From Actinomycetota bacterium (lineage in GTDB: Bacteria; Actinomycetota; Nitriliruptoria; Euzebyales; Egibacteraceae): 7,763 nt of DNA. The notes under the pieces are model-generated. The model was given only the letters and a program-made list of their open reading frames with translations. It was not told the DNA's origin and ran no database searches. Positions 1-5,466 of this stretch are shown here, piece by piece. Made by a program: the position numbers and the translations under genes. Each line of letters opens with the position of its first letter. Position 1 is the first letter of the stretch. The DNA is taken from assembly GCA_019347785.1 (NCBI GenBank), contig JAHWKQ010000102.1:1-7763 (forward strand), written 5' to 3'.

Positions 1-1
1 C

Positions 2-535
2 CCCGCGTTCGCCGTGGCGGCCGTCGCGCTGGGTCCCGCGGCCGGCGTCGTCGCGGGCGCCGCCGGGGCGACCGTCGCGCTGCGACGCTCACCGGCGGCC
101 TCATCGGACGTACCCGCCGGCGGTGCCGCCGAGGCCGTCGAGCTCGTCATGGTCGGCCTGCTCGCCGGCCTGACGGCCCGGGACGCCGTGGCCACGGCCG
201 GCCGTCTGGGACCGACGGCGGCGCGCGAGCCGCTGGAGGCCGCGGCCCGACGTCTGCACGGGGGCTGGTCGCCGGACGCCGCCTTCGCCGACGGGGGGCT
301 GTCGGACCTGGGGGCTGTCCTGGCGGCCTGCGCCCGGTGGGGCGCCCCCGTCCGGCCCGCGCTGCGCCGGCTGGCCGACGACCTGCGCGCCGACCGGCGC
401 GCCGCCGCGGAGGAGGCCGCCGAGCGCGCCCAGCTGGCCCTCGTCTTCCCCACCACCCTGCTGACGCTGCCCGCCTTCGTGCTGGCCGTCGTCCCGCCAC
501 TGCTGTGGACGGCGTTCGCCGGGGCGGTGGGCTGA
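2..535 (+). CDS. TadC-like type II secretion system F-domain protein (5' partial)
   Basis: Probable inner-membrane platform protein of a Tad/Flp pilus assembly machine, the counterpart of TadC/GspF that works with the TadA ATPase. The reading frame is open to the window edge. It starts with a hydrophobic Ala/Gly/Val stretch ending in a basic LRR, then a helical segment (VELVMVGLLAGL onward) typical of the T2SSF domain, a charged Arg/Glu-rich cytoplasmic helix, and a C-terminal membrane segment (VFPTTLLTLPAFVLAVV region). A GTG at 14 could be a start, but the hydrophobic frame already runs through the codons before it (P-A-F-A), so a start upstream of the window is at least as likely. Actinobacterial TadC-like proteins such as Rv3657c are short (about 190 residues, from memory), so little may be missing. 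The gene is followed after 24 bases by the prepilin gene. Family assignment is by pattern and by its neighbours. Confidence 0.8.
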   Translation, partial: PAFAVAAVALGPAAGVVAGAAGATVALRRSPAASSDVPAGGAAEAVELVMVGLLAGLTARDAVATAGRLGPTAAREPLEAAARRLHGGWSPDAAFADGGLSDLGAVLAACARWGAPVRPALRRLADDLRADRRAAAEEAAERAQLALVFPTTLLTLPAFVLAVVPPLLWTAFAGAVG

Positions 536-548
536 CGCACCGACAGAC

Positions 549-554
549 AAGGAG
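549..554 (+). promoter_or_regulatory. Strong Shine-Dalgarno of the prepilin gene
   Basis: AAGGAG ends five bases before the ATG at 560. It is the best ribosome binding site among the four pilus genes, which fits the major pilin being made in excess over TadE and the last protein. It also fixes the prepilin start. Confidence 0.75.
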
Positions 555-559
555 CACGA

Positions 560-832
560 ATGCGACACACCACCTCCGCCCTCGTCGTCAGCACCGCGAC
601 CGGCGTCGGCGAGCTGTCGGACCGGGCGCGTGACGGCGCTCGGCGCCGGTTGGACCGTCTCCGCGTGAACGGGGAGTCGGGGGCCCAGGCCGCCGAGTAC
701 GCCATGCTCGGCGGCGTGAGCGCAGCCGCGTGCGGCGCGCTCGTCGCGCTGCTGCGCAACCCCGACGTCCTGCGCACCGTCGTGGAAGCGGTCATCGGCT
801 TCATCACGTCCACCGTGGGGTCATGGGCCTGA
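560..832 (+). CDS. Flp-type prepilin (DUF4244-like)
   Basis: Small 90-residue protein, probably the pilin subunit of the Tad/Flp pilus. A long basic leader (residues 1-41, rich in Arg between 22 and 36) ends in the prepilin-peptidase motif G41|AQAAEY, with Glu46 at +5 and Tyr47 at +6 of the mature protein. This is the Flp signature GxxxxEY. A single hydrophobic helix follows (about 48-66), then a second, weaker hydrophobic stretch near 71-82. Mature length would be 49 residues, normal for Flp pilins. DUF4244 is the actinobacterial family found in this position (Rv3656c in M. tuberculosis, recalled). The ATG is set by a good AAGGAG. The stop overlaps the next gene by ten bases, indicating translational coupling. 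The leader is longer than in many Flp proteins. Assembly or pilus formation is inferred. Confidence 0.85.
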   Translation: MRHTTSALVVSTATGVGELSDRARDGARRRLDRLRVNGESGAQAAEYAMLGGVSAAACGALVALLRNPDVLRTVVEAVIGFITSTVGSWA

Positions 833-1308
833 CGACCCCGCCGGGAGGCGCCGGCGACGCCGGCGCCTCCCCCGGGCAGCGGGGCAGCCAGGCGATCGAG
901 TTCGCGCTGGTGACGCCGGCGGTGGCGCTGCTCGTGCTGCTGCTCGTGCAGGCCGCGCTGCTCGGCGCCGAGATCGTCGCCGTGCAGGGGCTGGCCCGCG
1001 AGGCCGCGCGCGCCGCCGCCGTCGACGACGACGAGGCCGTACGGGCGGCCGTGACCGAGGCCGGCGGCGGCCGGGCGGTCGAGGTCGAGCTGGAGCCGCC
1101 CTCCGGCCGGCGGCTGCCGGGCGACCTCGTGACCGCCCTCGTGCGCCTGCGCAGCGCCGCCCTCGCCCGCTTCGGCGTCACGGTCTGGCTGCCCGCACGG
1201 GCGACGATGCGGACCGAGACCGACCCGTCCGGCGGCGCCGACGGCTGGGCGGACCCGGGGGTCTCCGTGGGCGGCGTGATCAGACCGCGTCGGGGCGACG
1301 CGCCGTGA
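823..1308 (+). CDS. TadE-like pseudopilin
   Basis: 161-residue minor pilin-like protein of the Tad system, expected to be cleaved by the prepilin peptidase and anchored in the membrane by its N-terminal helix. After a Gly/Ala/Pro-rich leader, the motif G21|SQAIEF carries Glu26 at +5 and Phe27 at +6. A strong membrane helix follows (about 27-49), then an amphipathic Ala/Arg segment (LAREAARAAAV) typical of TadE, where secreted helices continue from the membrane helix. The remainder is a small extracytoplasmic region with no recognised domain. The ATG lies inside the last codons of the prepilin gene (ten-base overlap). No other in-frame start is available upstream that avoids a long non-homologous extension, and only a weak GGGG precedes it, so translation is probably coupled. 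Codons 8 to 17 of the leader are encoded by a perfect inverted repeat (843-871). Confidence 0.85.
   Translation: MGLTTPPGGAGDAGASPGQRGSQAIEFALVTPAVALLVLLLVQAALLGAEIVAVQGLAREAARAAAVDDDEAVRAAVTEAGGGRAVEVELEPPSGRRLPGDLVTALVRLRSAALARFGVTVWLPARATMRTETDPSGGADGWADPGVSVGGVIRPRRGDAP
843..871. repeat. Perfect 14-bp inverted repeat at the flp/tadE junction
   Basis: Bases 843-856 and 858-871 are exact reverse complements around the single base A857, giving a 29-base near-palindrome built of GGGAGGCGCCGGCG and its complement. As RNA it would fold into a very stable GC hairpin with a loop of a few bases at its tip. It begins ten bases after the prepilin stop codon and lies inside the tadE leader. It could stabilise the upstream prepilin message, slow or partly terminate transcription, or hide the early tadE codons. 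No T-run follows. The repeat is directly visible; its role is inferred. Confidence 0.75.
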
Positions 1309-2258
1309 GGGCGACGCGGCGCCCGGTCGACCGCGGGAGCCAGGCGGGTGGCGCCGGGTTGCTCGCGGTGCTGTCGGCCAGCGTGTCCCTGGCGCTCGGC
1401 CTCGCGGCCGTGACCGCCGTATGCGACCTCGGCGTCACCGCAGGGCGGGCCAGAGCCGCAGCGGACGCGGTGGCCCTGGCGGCGATGGCGGCCTCGCCGT
1501 TGGCCGGCGGCGACGGCGACCCCCACGCCGCCGCCCGGCGTCTGGCCGCCGCCAACGACGCCCACGTGACCGCCGTGGAGCGCTCGGGAAACGCGCTCGG
1601 CACGGTCACGGGGATCCGGGACTGGCCGTTCGCGGTGACGGTGGAGGCCGCCGTGACCCCCCGCACCCACCTCGTGCGCGCCATCGTTCCCGCGGTCCCG
1701 GCCCGGGCGGCGGCCCGGGTCGAGCCGCCCGCGGGGGCCTTCGGCGCGACCACCGGGGACGCGCTGGTCATCCGGGGCGGCGGCGGCGCGCGGCTGCTGG
1801 CCGACCCGCGGGTGCAGCTGAGCGAGGCCGCGAGGGCCGACGTGCGCGCCGGTGCGGTCGACCCGCGCGTGGTGGCGCTGCTGCGCACGCTGGGGGCCCG
1901 CCACCGGATCGCCGTGTCGGTGCTGCGCAGCGGCCACTCACGGTGCGTCGGGGGCGGAGACGAGCCCGGCTGTGAGGTCTCCGAGCACTGGCACGGGCGC
2001 GGCGCGGACATCTGGATGGTCGGCGGGCGGGCGGTCGACGCCTCCAACGACGGGGCACGCGATCTCGTCGAGGCGCTGCTGGGGCTGTCCGGGCCGCTGC
2101 GGCCCGACGAGGTGGGCAGCCCGTTCCCACAGTACGAGGCGGTCCCGGGATGGTTCAGCGACCGCGCCCACGGCGATCACCTGCACCTGGGCTACGGCCC
2201 CGCGTCGGCGAGCCCGGCCGCCAGGAGCGCGACCGCCCCGGGCTTGTCCAGCGGATAG
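1305..2258 (+). CDS. Pilin-like (Tad/Rv3654c-type) protein fused to an M15/LAS metallopeptidase-like domain
   Basis: 317-residue protein in the last position of the pilus operon. The N-terminus resembles the Rv3654c/TadG-type helicase-secretion neighbourhood family: basic start, G11|SQAGGAG and a membrane helix at about 17-41, but without the Glu at +5 seen in the two preceding genes. An Ala-rich region follows (about 42-145). The C-terminal part (about 150-298) carries S226-E-H228-W-H-G231-R-G-A-D235, matching the SxHxxGxAxD zinc motif of LAS peptidases except that Ala at position 8 is Gly, and later H289-G-D-H292-L-H294-L-G-Y, matching the terminal HxH. His228, Asp235 and His292 or His294 are the likely metal ligands. 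Cys214 and Cys223 could form a disulphide, which fits export. Such domains cleave peptidoglycan stem peptides or bind the wall; activity is not proven. Rv3654c itself is under 100 residues (recalled), so the extra domain is unusual. The GTG start overlaps the tadE stop as GTGA. The last 22 codons overlap the convergent helicase gene. Confidence 0.8.
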   Translation: MRATRRPVDRGSQAGGAGLLAVLSASVSLALGLAAVTAVCDLGVTAGRARAAADAVALAAMAASPLAGGDGDPHAAARRLAAANDAHVTAVERSGNALGTVTGIRDWPFAVTVEAAVTPRTHLVRAIVPAVPARAAARVEPPAGAFGATTGDALVIRGGGGARLLADPRVQLSEAARADVRAGAVDPRVVALLRTLGARHRIAVSVLRSGHSRCVGGGDEPGCEVSEHWHGRGADIWMVGGRAVDASNDGARDLVEALLGLSGPLRPDEVGSPFPQYEAVPGWFSDRAHGDHLHLGYGPASASPAARSATAPGLSSG

Positions 2259-4534
2259 TTGCCGTTGCCGCACTTGGGCGACTGCACGCACGAGGGGCAG
2301 CCGTGGGCGCACCGGCAGCCGGCGATGGCCGCCAACGTCGCCCGCAGGTGCCCGGTCCCGGTGCGGAACGCGCGCTCGGTCACCCCCGCCCCGCCCGGGT
2401 AGCCGTCGTAGACGAAGATCGTCGCCACGCCCGTGTCCGGGTGGCGGGCGGTCGACACCCCACCGACGTCCCAGCGGTCGCACATCGAGAACAGCGGCAG
2501 CAGGCCGATGGCGGCGTGCTCGGCCGCGTGGGCCGCGCCGGGCACTCGCGCCCGGGCCACGCCCGCCTCGGTCAGCACCTCGTCGGGCAGCGTCAGCCAC
2601 AGCCCCTGGGTCGCCAGGTCGATGGGTGGCAGGTCCAGGTCGGCGGCCTCGACGGGCCGTGGCGCCCCCGGACGCCGGCGCTCGTAGCCCAGGACACGGG
2701 TGGTCACGGCCACGCGGCCCAGGTGCAGGGCGCAGCGCCCCCACGCCGTGCGCTCGGTGGTCCGGACCACGCGGATGTCGGTGTCGCTGCGCGGGCGCGT
2801 GAAGTCCTGTCCGTCATAGGGGTCGGCCAGGGCGACGCGCTCGACCAGGTCGAGCCGTCGGATGCGGTACGCCCGGCCCTGATGCAGGTAGATCGCCCCG
2901 GTGTGCACCGTGCGGTACGCCCTCGCGGCGTCGACCTCCCCGATGAGCGCACCGGTCGTGGCCTCGACGATCGCGTATGGCTGCCCGCCGGCGCTGCGGA
3001 TGCCGATGCCGGCTGCCGGGGAGCGTCGCCCGGTGGGAAACCAGCGTCCCGCCCGTGCCCGCAGCCGCCCGCGCTCCCCCAGCCGCTCCAGGGTCGCCGG
3101 GAGCACCGCGGGCGCGAAGCTGTCCTCGTCGGGCGCGACCGGCCGCTCCCACGCCGCGCACTCCACATGGGGCTCCAGCACGTAGGGGTTGGTGACGTCG
3201 ACGACGGCCGCCTCCAGCGGTCTGCCGACGAGCTCGTCGGGGTGATCGAGCAGGTAGTGGTCCAGGGGATCGTCGGCCGCCACGAACACGACCGTGGCCG
3301 GCCGCCCCCGCCGCCCGGCGCGCCCGGCCTGCTGCCACAGCGACGCGGCCGTGCCCGGCCAGCCGGCGACGACGACCGCGTCGAGCTCCCCCACGTCGAT
3401 GCCCAGCTCCAGCGCGTCGGTCGTCGCCACCCCGCGGACGCGGCCCTCGGCCAGGCCACGCTCGACGGCCCGGCGCTCCTCGCCCAGCAGACCGGCGCGG
3501 TAGGCCATCACCGCCGGCTCGTCCACGCCGTCGCGGGCCTGGCGGGCGATGAGCTCCGCGCCCCTGCGGGAGCGCACGAAGGCCAGCGTCGCCGGGCCCC
3601 GGCGCACGAGCCCGCCGAGCACGTCGCCGGCCTCGGCGATGGTCGAGCGGCGCGCGCCGGTCCGCTCGTCCCGCAGCGGCGGCTCCCACAGCGCCACCAC
3701 CACGCCCGGGTGCGGTGACCCGTCGGCGGTGATCTCCGTGACCGGCAGGCCCGCGAGGTTGGCGGCGTGCCCGCCGGGATTGGCGATGGTGGCGGTCGCC
3801 AGCACGAACGTCGGGCCCGGTGATCGGCCGGGGGCCGACGCCCGGGGGGGTCGGGCGCGCGGGCCGGCGGCCGCCCCCGCGGAGTACCTCTCGCACACCC
3901 GGCGCAGCCGGCGCAGGATCGCCGCCACGTGGGAGCCGAACACGCCCCGGGCCACGTGGCACTCGTCGACCACGACCAGTTCCAGCCGGTGGAAGAAGTC
4001 GGCCCACCGGGCGTGCTGGGGCAACAGGCCCACGTGCAGCATGTCGGGGTTGGTCAGCACGACGTTGGCCGTGCGACGGATCGCCTCGCGCTCGCGGGCC
4101 GGGGTGTCCCCGTCGTAGGCGGCCGCGCGGACCTGGGGGAGCCGGAAGCCGCGCAGCGCCGCCAGCTGGTCGCGCGCCAGCGCCTTGGTGGGCGCCAGGT
4201 ACAGGGCGCAGGCCTTGTCGTCGCGCACGAGCCGCTCCAGCAGGGGCAGCTGGTAGCACAGGCTCTTGCCGCTGGCGGTGCCGGTCGCCACCACGACGTG
4301 CCGGCCGGCGCGCACCTGGGCCAGCGCCTCGGCCTGGTGACGGTACAGCGACCGCACCCCGCCGAGCTCCAGGCGGCCGACGAGCAGCGCCGGCAGGTCC
4401 TCGGGCACGGCCACCAGGTCGGCCCGGCGGGGCGGCAGCCGCCGCAGGTGGACGATGCGCGGGCGGCCGTCGGTCGACGGGTGGCGCCCGGCGAGCTCGT
4501 CCTGCACATCGCGCAGCAGCGTCTCGGGGTCCAC
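2192..4534 (-). CDS. Superfamily 2 DEAD/DEAH-type helicase with DUF1998 C-terminus (MrfA/YprA/Hrq1-like)
   Basis: 780-residue ATP-dependent 3'-5' type helicase, family members of which act in DNA repair (MrfA in Bacillus subtilis mitomycin repair, Hrq1 in yeast). Motifs in order: Q-like YRHQ 64-67; Walker A ATGTASGKS 83-91; Ia APTKAL 114-119; Walker B D190-E-C-H193; III TATI 247-250; V TTDALELGIDVG 371-382; VI QQAGRAGRRG 401-410. The second RecA domain ends near 435. A middle domain follows. DUF1998 lies around 668-755 with SMCDRWDVGG and YDGYPGGAG. Cysteines 740, 742, 746, 749 and 755 form the terminal metal-binding cluster seen in this family. A Pro/Arg/Ala-rich insert at about 219-240 looks disordered. 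Length agrees with MrfA (about 750). The start is GTG at 4534, with no Shine-Dalgarno. It is convergent with the pilus operon and divergent from bldG. Function in repair is inferred from family. Confidence 0.92.
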   Translation of the reverse strand: MDPETLLRDVQDELAGRHPSTDGRPRIVHLRRLPPRRADLVAVPEDLPALLVGRLELGGVRSLYRHQAEALAQVRAGRHVVVATGTASGKSLCYQLPLLERLVRDDKACALYLAPTKALARDQLAALRGFRLPQVRAAAYDGDTPAREREAIRRTANVVLTNPDMLHVGLLPQHARWADFFHRLELVVVDECHVARGVFGSHVAAILRRLRRVCERYSAGAAAGPRARPPRASAPGRSPGPTFVLATATIANPGGHAANLAGLPVTEITADGSPHPGVVVALWEPPLRDERTGARRSTIAEAGDVLGGLVRRGPATLAFVRSRRGAELIARQARDGVDEPAVMAYRAGLLGEERRAVERGLAEGRVRGVATTDALELGIDVGELDAVVVAGWPGTAASLWQQAGRAGRRGRPATVVFVAADDPLDHYLLDHPDELVGRPLEAAVVDVTNPYVLEPHVECAAWERPVAPDEDSFAPAVLPATLERLGERGRLRARAGRWFPTGRRSPAAGIGIRSAGGQPYAIVEATTGALIGEVDAARAYRTVHTGAIYLHQGRAYRIRRLDLVERVALADPYDGQDFTRPRSDTDIRVVRTTERTAWGRCALHLGRVAVTTRVLGYERRRPGAPRPVEAADLDLPPIDLATQGLWLTLPDEVLTEAGVARARVPGAAHAAEHAAIGLLPLFSMCDRWDVGGVSTARHPDTGVATIFVYDGYPGGAGVTERAFRTGTGHLRATLAAIAGCRCAHGCPSCVQSPKCGNGNYPLDKPGAVALLAAGLADAGP

Positions 4535-4541
4535 GCTGGGG

Positions 4542-4547
4542 AGGCTA
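4542..4547 (-). promoter_or_regulatory. Candidate -10 box for a leaderless helicase mRNA
   Basis: Read on the minus strand, TAGCCT fits the TAnnnT form of actinobacterial -10 elements and ends seven bases before the helicase GTG. That spacing would put transcription start on the start codon itself. The bases between it and GTG (CCCCAGC) contain no Shine-Dalgarno sequence, which agrees with a leaderless message. No good -35 is seen 17 bases further upstream. Confidence 0.4.
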
Positions 4548-4570
4548 ACCGGCCCCGCTGCGGGCCCGGT
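4548..4570. repeat. Imperfect dyad in the helicase-bldG intergenic region
   Basis: ACCGG-C-CCCG, loop CTG, CGGG-C-CCGGT: two arms of ten bases, pairing at nine positions with one symmetric C/C mismatch at 4553/4565. It sits directly upstream of the candidate helicase -10 and just before the candidate bldG -35. It could be an operator or a hairpin. In such GC-rich DNA, dyads of this kind also occur by chance. Confidence 0.4.
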
Positions 4571-4576
4571 CGCCGC

Positions 4577-4602
4577 GTTTCGCGCCCCCCGGCTGCGGGC
4601 AG
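4577..4602 (+). promoter_or_regulatory. Candidate SigB/SigF-type promoter of bldG
   Basis: GTTT (4577-4580) and GGGCAG (4597-4602) are separated by 16 bases. This resembles the alternative stress/sporulation sigma consensus of actinobacteria and Bacillus SigB (GTTT, about 14-17 bases, GGGTAT or similar), with C in place of T in the -10. Transcription would start near 4608, leaving a leader of about 60 bases before the bldG GTG. Such a promoter upstream of an anti-anti-sigma gene would give feedback. Motif seen; sigma assignment inferred. Confidence 0.4.
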
Positions 4603-4630
4603 AACCTCGGCGGCCGACGCTGTGGCGGAG

Positions 4631-4648
4631 CGCCCCGTCACGGGGGCG
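4631..4648 (+). repeat. Small hairpin in the bldG leader
   Basis: CGCCCC (4631-4636), a six-base loop GTCACG, and GGGGCG (4643-4648) form a six-pair GC stem that ends nine bases before the Shine-Dalgarno of bldG. It could affect leader stability or start-site access. No ligand-binding riboswitch class is recognised. Confidence 0.4.
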
Positions 4649-4657
4649 ACATCCGTC

Positions 4658-4663
4658 GAGGAG
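4658..4663 (+). promoter_or_regulatory. Shine-Dalgarno fixing the bldG GTG start
   Basis: GAGGAG ends five bases before GTG at 4669. It supports that GTG as the true start, as does the 113-residue length, which equals the recalled length of Streptomyces BldG. Confidence 0.7.
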
Positions 4664-4668
4664 CGACT

Positions 4669-5010
4669 GTGGAGCTGTCTCTCAACCACCGCGACGAGGG
4701 CGCCGCGACGGTCCTGGAAGTCGCGGGTGAGGTGGACGTCTACACGGCTCCCAAGCTGCGCGAGCGGCTCATCGAGCTGGTCCAGGACGGCCGCCACCAC
4801 ATCGTCGTCGACATGACGAAGGTGGAGTTCCTCGACTCGACCGGGCTCGGCGTGCTGGTGGGGGGCCTCAAGCGCGTCCGCTCGCACGACGGCAGCCTGC
4901 GGCTCGTCTGCGACAAGGAGCGCATCCTCAAGATCTTCCGCATCACCGGCCTGACCAAGGTCTTCCCCATCCACGACTCTCTCGACGAGGCGCTGCAGGA
5001 CTCCGGCTGA
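4669..5010 (+). CDS. bldG: Anti-anti-sigma factor BldG (STAS domain)
   Basis: 113-residue cytosolic STAS protein. When unphosphorylated, proteins of this family bind an anti-sigma kinase and free its sigma factor; phosphorylation by the kinase switches them off. The STAS fold spans the whole protein, with the phosphorylation loop D56-S57-T58-G-L-G. Ser57 is the expected phosphosite, as in Streptomyces BldG and RsbV. The segments VYTAPKLRE, VLVGGLKRV and ILKIFRITGLTKVFPIH match my recollection of Streptomyces BldG almost residue for residue, far closer than to generic RsbV or SpoIIAA. In Streptomyces, BldG is needed for development and antibiotic production; here only the switch function should be assumed. 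The stop overlaps the next ATG by one base (TGATG), so the kinase is translationally coupled, as expected for partners. Confidence 0.92.
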   Translation: MELSLNHRDEGAATVLEVAGEVDVYTAPKLRERLIELVQDGRHHIVVDMTKVEFLDSTGLGVLVGGLKRVRSHDGSLRLVCDKERILKIFRITGLTKVFPIHDSLDEALQDSG

Positions 5011-5453
5011 TGCCGGCCGTCGACCTGCACCTCCCCCCCGACGTCGCCTACGTCGGGCTGGCGCGCCTCATCGTGTGCGCGGCCGCGCGCCTGGCCGGGA
5101 TGGCCGAGGAGCGCGTCGAGGACCTGCGGATCGCCGTGAGCGAGGCGACGACCAACGCGATGGCCGCGCACAACCGCGACGGTGAGGGCGCCCCGGTCGT
5201 GCTGTCGTTCGGGCCGACCAAGTCGAGCTTCGAGGTCACCATCGCCGACGCCGGCGCCGGCTTCGACCCCGAGCCGCCCGAGGCGCTCAACGACCGTGAC
5301 CCGCTGCAGGAGGGCGGGCTGGGGGTCATCCTCATCCGAGGGCTGGCGGACTCCGTCTCGTTCGAGCGGGGCGAGGGGATGCGGGTCAACATGCGCTTCC
5401 AGGTCGGCCTCGAGGCCGACGGCGACCGCACGCAGGCCTCCGTCGACGTCTGA
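5010..5453 (+). CDS. RsbW-like anti-sigma factor / serine kinase (HATPase_c_2), BldG partner
   Basis: 147-residue GHKL-fold ATPase of the anti-sigma serine kinase type. It should bind and hold a sigma factor and phosphorylate BldG on Ser57. Visible ATP-site boxes: N box E45-ATT-N49-A, G1 box D80-AGAG-F, and G2 box G102-GLG-VILIRGLAD. Length is normal for RsbW/SpoIIAB. The ATG is in the TGATG overlap with bldG and needs no separate ribosome site. It corresponds in position to the anti-sigma gene next to bldG in S. coelicolor (SCO3548, named apgA as I recall). No sigma factor gene follows, so the target must be encoded elsewhere; SigB/SigF/SigH-type factors are the likely class. The acidic C-terminal tail (about 132-147) is extra to the core fold. 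Confidence 0.9.
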   Translation: MPAVDLHLPPDVAYVGLARLIVCAAARLAGMAEERVEDLRIAVSEATTNAMAAHNRDGEGAPVVLSFGPTKSSFEVTIADAGAGFDPEPPEALNDRDPLQEGGLGVILIRGLADSVSFERGEGMRVNMRFQVGLEADGDRTQASVDV

Positions 5454-5466
5454 CCGGAGCGTCCTC

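Noticed and set aside
730..822. Upstream ATG extending TadE by 31 codons
   Set aside because: The extra residues are Arg/His-rich and lie within the prepilin gene. The TadE leader and motif fit the ATG at 823.
2150..3718. A 522-codon open frame on the + strand opposite the helicase
   Set aside because: It is antisense to a clearly conserved helicase and its translation is Arg/Pro/Gly/Ala/His-rich with no motif. Long empty antisense frames are expected at this G+C content.
4054..4974. Minus-strand open frame spanning the intergenic region and bldG
   Set aside because: It is antisense to bldG, crosses the divergent promoter region and encodes the helicase N-terminus in the wrong frame.
5182..5466. 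Upstream extension of the methyltransferase into the anti-sigma gene
   Set aside because: The added part is Ser/Arg/Pro-rich shadow of the anti-sigma frame. The GTG at 5467 has a ribosome site and begins at the family's usual N-terminal helix.
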